Of a stretch of 64,000 nt of DNA, positions 47,952 through 60,396 are shown one piece after another. Numbering within the stretch: position 1 is the stretch's first letter; each line of letters starts with the position of its first letter. The stretch is taken from the NCBI GenBank assembly GCA_008508345.1, contig QNGE01000755.1, positions 138,043 to 202,042 on the forward strand, written 5' to 3'. The stretch comes from Paragonimus westermani. Taxonomy: Eukaryota > Platyhelminthes > Trematoda > Plagiorchiida > Troglotrematidae. Made by a program: the position numbers and the translations under genes. The notes under the pieces were generated by a model. That model had not been told where the DNA came from and did no database searches. It saw only the letters and a program-made list of their open reading frames with translations.

Positions 47952-50900
47952 GTAACATGTGAGTGCAACGACTGACTGAACAACGAAAGTTGCACTAACC
48001 GAAATACGAGTTCACATGATTTATCCCAATGATAGATAACATTTGTTTAGTTAGAGAGGTTCACCTACATCAATACCCAAAACGTGACTCACGGCTACCG
48101 GCAGGATATTCATTAGACTTCGTAACCCACGAGTTATTCAGGCCGTGCTGCTTGAGTTATCCAGGTTTCAGAGAGTGACCAACGGCAAGGCTAATGTGAC
48201 GCCATCGTATGCTACTTTAAGCGGTACGTAGCACTTATCATCCACAAAGAAGCGCATTTTAGACGAATTCAGAACACTTAAGCAAATGCTGCATAAGGGA
48301 TTTAATACATGTATGCTGTAGTGGAGAATCTTTAATTTCAGAAAACCATTGATGTGACTGAAAAACCCCTGACCCGTAAATTTGATTACTACAGCAGAGC
48401 CATTACAAGATGTGGAACTATAGAACAACAAACCCAGCCATTTACTAGTACGGCTGACGTGCTTATGATTAACAGCTGACGTAGCCATATTCTTGATAGT
48501 AAGGCAGCAACATTTCTTTCGCTGACACGTTATACTTAGTTCATCTGCACATGTTTAACAGTCGCTCCTAGCCCGTGGTCTTCCTGGCACCGAGACGTGA
48601 CCTCCGATGTACTAACATACGAATCGTGTTATGCTATTCACATCGGAAGCTGCATGTTGTACGACGTAACAAAAACGGTCACTGCTCTGTCTCTGGTTAT
48701 TGTGCCTTCGTACAAGTAAGTTAAATCAGCGTTAAGTAACTAATGCAAGTGACCCTGTCAGTGACAAGATTTAAGTGACTGGATTCATCCCCGTACGGTA
48801 TGAGTACCATCCAAAAGCTTCTTCACATTTAATCGTACGGCGATTACAACAGAACACCTCAACAGAATGACGATGGCGGCCTTCGTGAGCTGTTTCAAAG
48901 GAACACAAAGCCACGTGACGTACATTCTCGTCTGGGTAGATTATTTCACCAAATGTGAGGGGTGGATGGGAACAATGCGGACAGACAGATCAAGGATTTC
49001 AATCGCAACGGATCACTGCCTTTATAAACGATGGGCATAGAGAAAGACATGCTTGGATGCACGTGTTGATAGCTTCGTTTTTATACAAAATGTGTCTAGT
49101 AATCAAAGTGACTCGAACGAGAATAATGGATTGCCACTAACAAGAAAGGGGGCAGATCACAAAAAACGAAGCGTTTGTTTAATCTACTGTTAAAATTGTT
49201 TGCGGATGAAAATTGGGCCAGTTAGAGTTAGTGTCGCCTAAGTGTTCTCTGATGCACTGGAGTATCATAACGTGAGAACTAGGTCGGTAGCATCATCGGA
49301 CACATGCCAGTTTACTGTTCAGCAACCGCAACTATCGATAGTAGGATACATTTTTAGCCAACAGTACATCTGGCCATTTCATTTGTCTGATGAAATATAC
49401 TTAAAAGACGCGCGTTGTTGTCAGAACTAAGCTTAGAGCACACAGTGTCATTGTCCAGATGTCGTTGCATCAGTCAGATCTGGGAGGAGAACAGGATGGT
49501 TACTTTCGTATGGAGCGCACTACTGTTGACGTAGTTTATTTCGTAAATTAATCCTTGATGCGTGGCTATATAATTCAATCGACTAAAGAATTTTTGGCTG
49601 AGGCAGTCACCAGAAAGTCCGTGGGGAAGGTGGATTCTCGCCATAGTTTGACTAACAAGTGGCGTTATCTACTCAAGATGGCATCGTTACTGCATTTCTG
49701 AGGTTGTGGGTCTCCATGCAATATTTGTTGTCCACACAACTTCTTTGATGAAATATGGATCTACTCAGCTAGTTAATTTTACTATCAGAATATATATTAC
49801 CATGTTTTATTCCCGACCACTAAACATGACCGAGCAAATTTGTTCCTTTCCAAAACACAATGAAATCTAAAACGAAAATGCACTACCTTAATCACAAGTT
49901 TTTCTCCGTTGACAACCTTTTCGACGAAAACTGGACGCAATCTTTGGCCTTACTAACCGCCAAATTGTTATGTACAGTTAGCCAAGTTTCATCTTTTCTA
50001 CCATGTCAGTTCATTTACTTTTGTTCACTAAATGGTCAAAACCTGCTGGGAGATGGTAAAGCTGCCAATAGAACTCATTGCGTAAACACTTGAGTTATGA
50101 TGACAGATGACTTTTTAGCTTAACTAGCCCGTACATCATTAAACTGTGGCCAGCTGGAAAAAGTGAAACGCAACGACAACGAACTAAATGAATCAACTTC
50201 AAATTAGCCGGGAGACACAAACACAACAATGCACTTCACTAACTAATAATCTAATGTTCCATTTTTTCGTAAGGCTGATTAAAGAATACCTTTATATTTT
50301 CCCATTTTTTACAGAATAAAAGTGGTTGGTGTTGCGATCTCAATGTACACACCTCTGTGGACGTTCATTGCTCCAATTTTCATTAGGTAAATTGTTCAGT
50401 AACAGCCACATTTAAGCGCAGACCTGTACTTTGGGTAAAAGTGAATCTAATGGTGCATTTTTCAGGTTCACTATCCTCAACTAAACTACCGAGCGTGTTT
50501 CGCTCGTTGACTTTATTTAGAAATACGATTCGCTTTCTCAGCTTTCCTAGCTTACATTAGAGGGAGTTATAATTACCGATTCCCTAAGACGCACAAATCA
50601 CCTAGTTTTAAAATTCTCATTCCTCATGCTTAGTTCTACTTACATAATATTCCAACAAATTGTGACGTACCTAGGTAACATCGTGATTGATAATTGCTCG
50701 AGGGTTACGAACGTCTGTGAGCTACGAGTGGATCGTATTTTCAAATACTTACCTCCTATCGTTACACAATTGTAACACAATTCAGCTGATTTTCGTTTTT
50801 TCGATTAAGTTCACCAATTTGTTGTTTACATCTTATATAATTTATAGACATCTAGAATGTGACAAACTTTCGTATGGCGTGCTAACGAACCGTATAGTTG

Positions 50901-51657
50901 TTTATGGTCACGTTCAGCGTTCACTATTTCGTGCTGCGGAATTTGATTTAATTTGAGTTGATTCGAGGTTTGTGGACATTTGTATAGTCCGATTTTGGAG
51001 GTAACCATTTCACGCAGTTTTGCATGAGGTCCGCTATTTTCACATTTGAATTCTGGGTGTTTCTACAATGTGTTATGAACACTGGATTTCGTTTGTGCAT
51101 CTCTGCAAAGATACCGTGCAATATGAGCTAGATAGCAACAATTGCATCTTCAAACACTTGAATGCAATCAGACCAAGCATATGCGGCTCATCCTTACGAT
51201 CTTTCAAATTGTGAGCACATGTTTCATTCGCTCAAGAATGTAGGGAACATTTTGTGAACGCGGAAAATTTGCCATATGTCTAAGTTACGATTGATTACAA
51301 ACCAGATGAAGAAAGCAAACGTTTTCCTCCATTTTCTGACTGTCAAATTGCAAATTTTAAACATCCTTCCTACCATTAAACAATTTTGGATAGCTTAGCA
51401 ATACGTCTGTTCCAATGCGATTGACAGTTGGCGGCAGAAACCTACCCTAACCGATTTGTCTACTTACTCTGACTCCTCTAGTTTGACAAAGGTAATATCA
51501 ACTTCTACAAACAGAGCTGTTTGAACGAGCGCCCAAGGTTGCTCATTAATGAAGTACAAAGGGCTCTACATACCAAAGTTATGTTTCCGAGCATTTGGTT
51601 TTCTCTTCTTGAATGCTGATTCCGATAAGGCACAGAACATACGGTTGTACTGACCAA
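47952..51657. other. No gene recognised
   Basis: Scattered short frames, none supported by domain or splice signals. Confidence 0.4.
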
Positions 51658-51663
51658 TTTATT
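51658..51663 (-). promoter_or_regulatory. Poly(A) signal of the CAP gene
   Basis: AATAAA on the minus strand, 144 nt downstream of the TGA stop at 51807-51809. Confidence 0.6.
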
Positions 51664-51806
51664 AGTATACGATATTTAACACTAGAAACCTTCAGTATTT
51701 ACGTCTGTGCGGTTTAGTTGGTGACTCAATACAGTTAAATGACACGATAAAGCGTTCCGTAGTTTCCACTCATAGATAGAAAACGCACAACGCAATATTA
51801 GCATTT

Positions 51807-52798
51807 TCAACCATCGTATAAAGTTGAATTTTTAAGCCTGTACGGTAGTTGCTTGAGGAAGTTTCCGCTGAAATTTGGAAAGTAATATTTTGGTCAGCAT
51901 GAACCATTTGGAAACATTACAATTCATAAAGAATAACGCACCTTGGAGAGTAGCGGCATACCGTGTAGTATGCGTTTTTCACCTTCTTCTCGCCATCCAC
52001 CAAGATGGCGCACTTTGTTTTGTAACAACCAACATTCTTCGTGTTTTCCCATATTATCTAGTCGGAATGGTGACCCGGAAAGTGCACTGCTATTCTACCT
52101 GTGTATAATGAACTATCTTGGGGTCGTTCATTAAGGGGCCAAACTTGAAATCTTTGTATTCATCGTACCAGTAGAAAACAGCACTGAAATTTAAAACATT
52201 GGCATATATCGAAGTCCATATGCAGTGATAGTTATGTTGAATTAAAATGATGATTGATAAATGAGGATATTATTCCAACCTGTGCCAAATGTTCGTACTG
52301 TAGAATAGGTTCTCTCCATGTACTCTTGGTTTTTCGTGTTCAAAAACACACTTTCTTGACCAGTGGTATGCTTCAGTCATTAAACCACTGTTCCACGTCT
52401 GAAATCCAACGATAATGAAAACCTGTAAATCATATTTGAATTTAAACGCATGACTTCAACACAACAGGTAGTTGTCATCTAGTGCAATTAGTGCAATTAA
52501 TGTAATTAGTGCAATTAACCAGGAATGCCCGTCTATTTTTTGTTCCAATGACTCAAAACATTACCAGCCAAATTCAGCAAATCGTGCCTACTCCACGGAA
52601 ACTCACCAACATAGGCATATAAGCAGCGGCCGGTTGACCTGGTATTAAACCATCAATGGCCATTTTTCGATATTCGTTGTGTTTATTCAGCACTCCACTC
52701 GTCCATAATGTAAATTTGGACGCCGATGGCTTTTTACTTGTCCTCGCAATTACTACAACTGCCAAATGACTGCAGATCAGGAGACCGATTAACCGCAT
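51807..52798 (-). CDS. Secreted CAP-domain protein (SCP/TAPS, venom allergen-like), five exons
   Basis: Exons on the minus strand: 52798-52607, 52398-52280, 52183-52099, 52057-51942 and 51867-51807. Together they give 573 nt, or 190 residues plus stop. Phases agree at every junction (0, 2, 0, 2). Introns are 208, 96, 41 and 74 nt; donors are GTGAGT, GTTGGA, GTAGAA and GTGCGT. The N-terminus MRLIGLLICSHLAVVVIA is a signal peptide, so the protein is secreted. CAP features follow in order: VLNKHNEYRK with GQPAAAYMPML (exon 1), LMTEAYHWSRKCVFEHE and HGENLF (exon 2), VFYWYDEY and VHYTQ (exon 3), IIWENTKNVGC and YYTVCRYSP (exon 4), GNF (exon 5). The CAP His and Glu residues (EHE, GEN, HYTQ) are present. 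It ends soon after the CAP domain, without a C-terminal extension. The GTTGGA donor is weak. In trematodes this family is secreted at the host interface; the role of this member is unknown. Confidence 0.9.
52480..52515 (+). repeat. 9-bp tandem repeat x4
   Basis: TAGTGCAAT, TAGTGCAAT, TAATGTAAT, TAGTGCAAT, within the first intron of the CAP gene. Confidence 0.9.
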
Positions 52799-52853
52799 AA
52801 TGTTGTTTTCAGATGTAACAAACTTCTGAATTCAACTCTAAAACACTACCATT

Positions 52854-52861
52854 CTTATATC
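52854..52861 (-). promoter_or_regulatory. TATA-like box of the CAP gene
   Basis: GATATAAG on the minus strand, about 56 nt upstream of the ATG at 52798. The position fits a core promoter with a short 5' UTR. A transcription start cannot be seen from sequence. Confidence 0.4.
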
Positions 52862-54029
52862 AGCAGTGTTTTTCTAAAGAAAATCTGATTGGATTAGGAG
52901 TTACTAGTTACCTTGAGACTGGAGACAATGAACTAACGCCAAATCGTCAGTGATGCTACGCAGGAGGGTTTCCAACTGATACAAACTTACAGTTAGCAGT
53001 AAATTCTCCTTCATGCCTAGCTGAATATTCAACCTAAAGTGAAATGTTCACGTACTTAAAGAATGCAACGGACTGTAAATAGAACGGAGTTTAGGATCCT
53101 TCCACTTTAACGGTAGATACAGTGACACCTTCCTTTTAAAAACCTTTGAGTAATCTACTTCCTAAACGATGGAATAAATTCTTCTATGTCACAATTTCTA
53201 GAAAAGAAGAGACACAACTGACAGGGTAACACAAGAGCAAAACCCGAGTCTTGAGATTTATTTCGAAATGGGTGGCTGAATGACCATCATAATAATATAT
53301 AAAAAACTTTGACTGATTAAAAGAGGTTGTCTACTTAAATTAACCACATACCCTACTTTTTACCACTGGCATTAAACTAATCTATAGTATGAACAAAATA
53401 TAATAGAATTCATCGCGGAATGAAGCGATATTTTGAAGAGCTGGAAAGGAGTTAATTCAAATGGTCTGTAGCAGCTGTTGTGTCACATATTTCCCAGTGT
53501 ATTTAGGTTGAAAATTTAGTGTATGGATCAGTAAAATTCCCACAGAATGGAGTTCATCATGGTCAGATGGAGGAAGGTGATAGTGATGGGTGTGGTGAAG
53601 TGGCACATGAACAGCCACAGCTGACAGTGTCCACTGGGTTTTGGGTGTTTTTGAGGTTCAAGATCAAAAAAGATGAAGGTCCGGTTTGAAATGCCTTGGC
53701 GCACACAGGCATTGATCACAGATTCTATTGGCTGTCTCCCCAATATTTGATAGCAATCAGAGTGTGACCGATCGGAATTCGGTTTGACTGATTTGTTAGA
53801 TGATTCTAAACGCTTCATCTGGCTTACTTTAGCCGCCAGTGACAATCTTGTGCGAGTCGACTGTGTTGGAAACCAGTTTGATGGAACCATCACAAATCCA
53901 CTTCAAAAGCCACATTGTGATTCACTTGACATAGCTGACTTGAAAACAGCAGATGAGAGAGTAGATTCAAAAAGAAGGGGAGAACCAGGACGAACTACTT
54001 TTTAACGAACACCCGTCCAGTGATACGAA
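52862..54029. other. Upstream of the CAP gene; no gene recognised
   Basis: Overlapping frames at 53528-53893 (-) and 53784-54005 (+) have no recognised domain. The plus frame is fairly charged (RVDSKRRGEPGRTTF) but has no splice partners. Confidence 0.35.
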
Positions 54030-54560
54030 AAGTCTTGCTGCTGAAAAGGTAACCTCGATTGTATTTGCTAAAGATTTCGGCGCCAACCTCACCTTTATAT
54101 GTTAGACAAATAAAACAATTTTGTCCACGTAGCGCTTGCATTTAGTCGGGATTTCACTGAGTTCGATGGCCTCGATTTTGGTCACAAATATATCTGCTAG
54201 CAGCCGACCTGGAGGTGAACCTATTGCCAATCAATCCGTCTGTTCCTATAGCTTCCCATCAAATTGAAGATGAACACTCTAGGTGTAGAACAACAATAAT
54301 TCTCCCTCAGTAATTTCAACGTTAATTTGATGGCCTCGGATAAAGGTGCAAAGCTAACCAGTTTTTTCGTTCTGTGTTATAATAGTGAATATGAAGGTCA
54401 TATCTAAAGACTACATAATGTCGTCCACAATATTAACTGAATCGACTGTTCTTGTGTAACCGGTCGTGATAAGGTCGATTCCAATATTTTCATTAGCCAC
54501 TGGGCTAATACACGAAATGTCTAAATGTGTGTACCCAGGATCAATCTTAACGGTTCTCTG
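54030..54560 (-). mobile_element. Decayed Penelope-like element, reverse transcriptase part
   Basis: The minus strand reads CSLDMTFIFTI, INVEITEGELLLFYT, stop, HLQFDGKL, stop, EQTDGLAIGSPPGRLLADIF, then KRYVDKIVLF. These match CSVDVQSLFTNV, the FxIP block, QIDGVAMGSPLGPMLADFF and KRYVDDILMF of the intact PLE. The catalytic YVDD is YVDK (54131-54120), and several stops break the frame, so it is dead. Confidence 0.8.
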
Positions 54561-54697
54561 TGTTTGTGAACTATGGAAAGACTGTACACATTAGAAATGA
54601 CCGTTCCCGTAGGTCTAATTTGCTCGAACTTTCGTGCCTAGATGAAATCTGATTGGTTCATTTGGTGACTAATCTCGGCAACCATTTCCCTACTTTT

Positions 54698-54826
54698 GTG
54701 GCTCTCTCATGATAGCTCAAGCGCTAGAACGCTTGCCACGTTTGACTGTGTCGTCTCTGTCACTTGTTCCAATCTAAACGGAGCCCTGAATTTTCACAAC
54801 TAGGTCCCATCTAAATCATATTTATA
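54698..54826 (+). repeat. tRNA-derived SINE-like element, copy 2
   Basis: It matches 46044-46172: GTGGCTCTCTCATGATAGCTC, a run ending CTGTGTCGTCTCTGTC, TCTAAACG, then CTGAATTTTCACAACTAGG and TCCCATCTAAA. It sits between two parts of a minus-strand PLE, probably as an insertion. Confidence 0.55.
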
Positions 54827-54896
54827 TTTATTCGTTTTTGACTTGGCCGAGAGAATCGACAAGTTTTATTAAATTAATTGACTTTGTCAGGTGAAA

Positions 54897-55330
54897 CTAT
54901 CCTGCTCTACTGCATGGCGTCATGATTAAAGTTTTCAGTTTGTTTATCAGCCCCCTTATGGCGTCTGAGTGTTCCCACCTTAGTAAACTACAGTTCAGCA
55001 AGTTGCTATTCATCCACTTATAGCAAGCGTTCGCAAACGTGACTCCATGTTGAACTTCATTGTGTAAGCGGTAGTCTCGGAATTTTGAAAGGCATAATTT
55101 TGCTGCTAGTGACATCGTCTAGAGCATAATGTAGCTCAGCTCTGCACAGAGGAAGCTGTAAACGTGGCGTTCGATTTCACTTAGAAACTTCACCTGCAGT
55201 TTGAGTGCACTCAGATCACAAAATAGTTTGTTATGCTTTTTAAACACATACTTTGCGTCCCATTCTGCAACCATTCTATTGGAACAAATTTCTGTCACCT
55301 CGAGAAGCATCCCGACCGCAACAGCACTTT
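54897..55330 (-). mobile_element. Possible N-terminal part of the same decayed PLE
   Basis: Two minus frames in succession read FKKHNKLFCDLSALKLQVKF and LAAKLCLSKFRDYRLHNEV. PLE N-termini often carry a helical region of this sort (a heart of KLE and FL..C followed by a LL..R helix). The position, upstream of the reverse transcriptase part on the same strand, fits. No intact PLE N-terminus is available here for comparison, so this is an inference. Confidence 0.4.
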
Positions 55331-55694
55331 GCGAAAGGTTACGTGTAAATTCATCAAGTTTTGATGATCACGAATATATTCCGTCCCAAAAAACGCGCTA
55401 AAATGAATAGACAATGGGTTATACGTTGCACCGCAGTAAGCATTTCAGCACAAAAATTCAGCACAACCTCCCTCCCTTAGGCTGTTACGTGCCGTGTCGT
55501 GTAAGATCTTTACAGTTTGGATGGGACTGATACAATCAACAGAACCAACGTTGCTGAAACAACCTGAAAAGTATGTTAGGTTTAACACCATCATAGCATG
55601 CGCAAAGGTATTGTAAGATTTTTTAATGACTACAATGAAAGTAGGAAGGAACCAGACGATACATGAAATGTTACTGCGGTGCGAAGTATTCACA

Positions 55695-56986
55695 AACGAG
55701 TGGCCAGCTAATTTTCAAGAGAGGGTCTGATATTTCACAGTACGCCAAGTTACGGGCATGAGTAGAACGCTCACGGACCAGCTAACACCGAGGCTCACTT
55801 TCATCGGGATGATTGACCGGTTTGTGAGCGGACATATGGTAACACAGCACCGTTCTCAATTAGACTATATCACGGCGAATTTGCCGGTTTGTGGCTAACT
55901 GCACAATGCCAGCCCACTCGTCCGCGGACATCAAATTATTGTGCGGCAAGCGTTAGTAGATGTAAGTGTGTGGGATACGCGTTCACCAACGTCACGTTCT
56001 GACGCTTGAACGGGATTGATCATACAGCCTAGTCATAGTGAATGAAAACAAGTTCTGGTGTGTCCTTAAATGCTACACTAACGTCAAGGTTTCTGGAAGC
56101 AACTTTGTACCAGACCTAATTCCTAGTGGACTTATGTTTGTTTAGCGATGTCGACAAGAGGGATAATGTCATTCCTTACCACTGACATAACTGCTCACAA
56201 GCTCTCCAATACCGTGGCTCGGAATGAACAAATTGGTGTATCGCATTCTGGTTAGCTAGTCAGCGCAGTTTGTCTCCATACTTTTTATGTCAGTAGACAA
56301 AGGTGAGGTTTGGAAATGTGGACTTGAAGGCCTGTCGTGAATACACGCGCAGCACTTGTCAGACGCAACAGTTTGTCCTCAAGATTCAAATGGTGCATGC
56401 GCACCTGGCTGTTCCGCTATACTGCTCACTGTTCTGAAAACCGCACAGAGGTTGATCCAGTTCTCTGTAGTTCCATGGTTCATATCTCTAAGACCCGACA
56501 CTGATCAGTTCAGTGGAACTGCTGACTGTATGAGTTCGAGGACACTGTTTTACATACGGAACTATGGCTGCTGATGGAAAACGCATTAATATCACAAAGC
56601 ACTTTTGCGTTCCATTTGTAAATTCTGCACTTTTATTGCGCATGCGAACCGTCTTGCCACAGTACACTGTTGCGCGGTTTGTTTTGTTTTGATTCAAATA
56701 ACGATTGTTATCACTGAGGTTCCGATGTTGCGTTAGATCTGAATGCAGTCCTCAACTGGGGAGAAACTAACCGGTCGACCGATCCGCCGATAGATGCATA
56801 GTGCTGGAAACGTGAGTGATTTAAAGTGGCCTGAACAACAGGAGGGAAGGTAACAAATAACACGTTCAAACGACTGACAGTTCTAGATGTTTTACCACCT
56901 ACTGTAGAGCATGATTTACAGTCTGTAACCTGCACTGTAGACGAGAATGGCTATCTAGGTAACTTTACTGTCAGAAGTATGGAAGT
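55695..56986 (+). repeat. 1,292-bp direct repeat, copy 1
   Basis: It matches 59105-60396 at a constant offset of 3,410; I saw no difference in the lines compared. It starts AACGAGTGGCCAGC and ends GTATGGAAGT. The frames inside (56356-56574 + and two on the minus strand) recur identically in copy 2 and have no recognised domain. A short frame LTFIGMIDRF near 55795-55825 could recall a retroviral-type integrase, but it breaks off at once. Confidence 0.9.
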
Positions 56987-59104
56987 GATTCATGTGCCGA
57001 TAAAGAGCCCAATGGTTCATAAAACTGAGGTATATCGACGGAACAACTTATATGTCGTCCCACAAGTTTCTCTACGTGAAATTTCAATGCGCTCAGACGG
57101 AATATTTCTTTGTTGGTCGCTCTAATTATAGAGAACAACGTGCTGATTCACAGTTCCTCTACGGTGGCTTGCACTTTCGCCGGCGTCTGTTCAGAATGTG
57201 ACGTTAGTCATACAACTCGGCGTTCGTCCAGAAGGATCAAAGGGCATCTTGTAGCGTGGATCGGTTAGACGAAATTAAATCAGTCGAGTGTGTCGCTGTT
57301 GGTGATCTGTCTGATAGCATTCATCAGTTCAACTCGCAGCCATCATTCACTGTCCTATGTAGATTTTCACTGTGTCTTCGAGTCTTCATGACCAAAACCG
57401 AGACAATGATTATTCGATTACCTGACCTACCACATAATATCTGTTGGCCTAACTCTTGTTCGACACATTTGCTCGGCAGGTGGACCACTGACATGAAAAT
57501 GTGGGATTTCGGTGTGAAGTTAGAGCAGCACCGAGCTTTGCATATTGCGGTTTCATTTTTCTGTTGAAAACTGTTGACGACTTGATAGGTTTCCCTCAAA
57601 GACATGTATCTCGTATACTTCATGTTTTGTAACTGATTGCAACCACTCTGGAAACTGATTCTTAGTAAGCACTGTTAGACTACGTATAGACATGTTCCCT
57701 TTAACGTGAGTGGAATGGTTTCTTATCCTTTCAAAGAACTGCCCGTTTAGCACGCGCAATACAACGTGGACGTCAGGTTGAAGAATGCTGGGAGCACTAG
57801 AGATCGTAGACTCATGGTCAGCCGACTATAGCCTGATGCTTCTAGAGAATAATTTTGGAATATTGTTGATATGTCACAAAAGTGGAAAAGGCAAAGAAAC
57901 GGGGCCATGAGGAAAACCCGTTTAGATTGGTGCAGAACAGGACAGGGGAGGACCAACGTGAATTCGACCATTATTGTTAATTGGAAAAGAAGACGTTCGG
58001 CGGCGAACTTCACCATGAACACCATATGCATGAAAGAACGGAACGAGGCCAAAAGCAGAACTTGTGACGTTTGTGACAAATCCCAGTTATTTGATTTTCC
58101 ATTGGCTTTTTAATAGGCAAGGTGCATCAGTCAAATGAACTATTACAATTGGTACCGACGCGTTGGCTTTAGTATTGGTCGGTTCGATTTCACTTGTAGC
58201 TCGTTTGTTTCAACGCGTGACGCACACAAACATTTCGTTTTACTCCGATGCTCATCATAACAAAATCCGATGCTAACCTGATTGGTCATCAAGCTGACGT
58301 GCCAGTCTGCTCGCGTTACCGACAGCAATGGGCCTCAGGCTTTTGCGAATCGCCAGTTCACTTTGTATCGATGCGTTTGTCCAATCCAATCCTTTCACAC
58401 TATCCAATTCAGGCTTCCATGTGGGCAGGCTGGGTAGATTAGGTGTGATTCACGAAGCTTCACATGCCCCGCAAGTTCGGTAAGGCCTATTCGCGCTCAC
58501 CCCTATCACAGGATATCCGCAACTGCAAGTGCGAAAATATCGAGGGGGTATATCAAGGTTGGCAATCAATGAAAATCAGAGCTATACGAAATCCGTCATG
58601 AAGCACAATCCAAAGTTCCCACACTGATGCAAATATAAGACATTTCTCTTTGAATGCACGCATCAACGGCGAAACATTTTCTCGAAATCTTTTCCATGCA
58701 TTCAATAAACGATGAGGCCACCTGAGTGACACATGAGAACGGCGAGTTATTCGAAGACGTGAAGGCCGCTGTCTGCGGTCTTCATTTAAATTACTAAGCA
58801 AATGTGAATGTTCTGTAAGTGTCCTATCTGTTCGTTTGCTGATCAAATTAACGATAATAAAGACAGCAGCATTTTGAGCCAGCAAATACGTTGGTGTCAC
58901 TGGGATGCAGCCGCACACTTAAAACATTGAATAACGCATGACCAATTTGGTTGCGTCAGTGCAAACTTGGTTGAGTGGTTGAATTGGTATGGTAATACCG
59001 TCGAAACGTCTGAGAAGTGCAGCCAACTCTTATTATTCACGCTCGTTTTGCGCGTTGCACCAACCAACTCAAACCAGCTGCCTTTGTTTAACAGCGTAAT
59101 CACT
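56987..59104. other. Spacer between the two 1,292-bp copies; no gene recognised
   Basis: Frames of 99-121 codons on both strands (57256-57567 +, 57747-58079 -, 58553-58918 -) show no domain. No primer-binding site follows copy 1 and no polypurine tract precedes copy 2. Confidence 0.45.
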
Positions 59105-60396
59105 AACGAGTGGCCAGCTAATTTTCAAGAGAGGGTCTGATATTTCACAGTACGCCAAGTTACGGGCATGAGTAGAACGCTCACGGACCAGCTAACACCG
59201 AGGCTCACTTTCATCGGGATGATTGACCGGTTTGTGAGCGGACATATGGTAACACAGCACCGTTCTCAATTAGACTATATCACGGCGAATTTGCCGGTTT
59301 GTGGCTAACTGCACAATGCCAGCCCACTCGTCCGCGGACATCAAATTATTGTGCGGCAAGCGTTAGTAGATGTAAGTGTGTGGGATACGCGTTCACCAAC
59401 GTCACGTTCTGACGCTTGAACGGGATTGATCATACAGCCTAGTCATAGTGAATGAAAACAAGTTCTGGTGTGTCCTTAAATGCTACACTAACGTCAAGGT
59501 TTCTGGAAGCAACTTTGTACCAGACCTAATTCCTAGTGGACTTATGTTTGTTTAGCGATGTCGACAAGAGGGATAATGTCATTCCTTACCACTGACATAA
59601 CTGCTCACAAGCTCTCCAATACCGTGGCTCGGAATGAACAAATTGGTGTATCGCATTCTGGTTAGCTAGTCAGCGCAGTTTGTCTCCATACTTTTTATGT
59701 CAGTAGACAAAGGTGAGGTTTGGAAATGTGGACTTGAAGGCCTGTCGTGAATACACGCGCAGCACTTGTCAGACGCAACAGTTTGTCCTCAAGATTCAAA
59801 TGGTGCATGCGCACCTGGCTGTTCCGCTATACTGCTCACTGTTCTGAAAACCGCACAGAGGTTGATCCAGTTCTCTGTAGTTCCATGGTTCATATCTCTA
59901 AGACCCGACACTGATCAGTTCAGTGGAACTGCTGACTGTATGAGTTCGAGGACACTGTTTTACATACGGAACTATGGCTGCTGATGGAAAACGCATTAAT
60001 ATCACAAAGCACTTTTGCGTTCCATTTGTAAATTCTGCACTTTTATTGCGCATGCGAACCGTCTTGCCACAGTACACTGTTGCGCGGTTTGTTTTGTTTT
60101 GATTCAAATAACGATTGTTATCACTGAGGTTCCGATGTTGCGTTAGATCTGAATGCAGTCCTCAACTGGGGAGAAACTAACCGGTCGACCGATCCGCCGA
60201 TAGATGCATAGTGCTGGAAACGTGAGTGATTTAAAGTGGCCTGAACAACAGGAGGGAAGGTAACAAATAACACGTTCAAACGACTGACAGTTCTAGATGT
60301 TTTACCACCTACTGTAGAGCATGATTTACAGTCTGTAACCTGCACTGTAGACGAGAATGGCTATCTAGGTAACTTTACTGTCAGAAGTATGGAAGT
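59105..60396 (+). repeat. 1,292-bp direct repeat, copy 2
   Basis: Partner of 55695-56986. Homology ends abruptly after GGAAGT at 60396, where a pyrimidine-rich stretch begins. Confidence 0.9.

Noticed and set aside
55795..55900. Retroviral-type integrase fragment (LTFIGMIDRF)
   Set aside because: The match is ten residues long, the catalytic D,D-35-E residues are absent and the frame stops soon after.
55695..60396. LTR retrotransposon with 1,292-bp LTRs
   Set aside because: The repeats do not have TG...CA ends, no primer-binding site or polypurine tract adjoins them, and the spacer shows no gag or pol motif.
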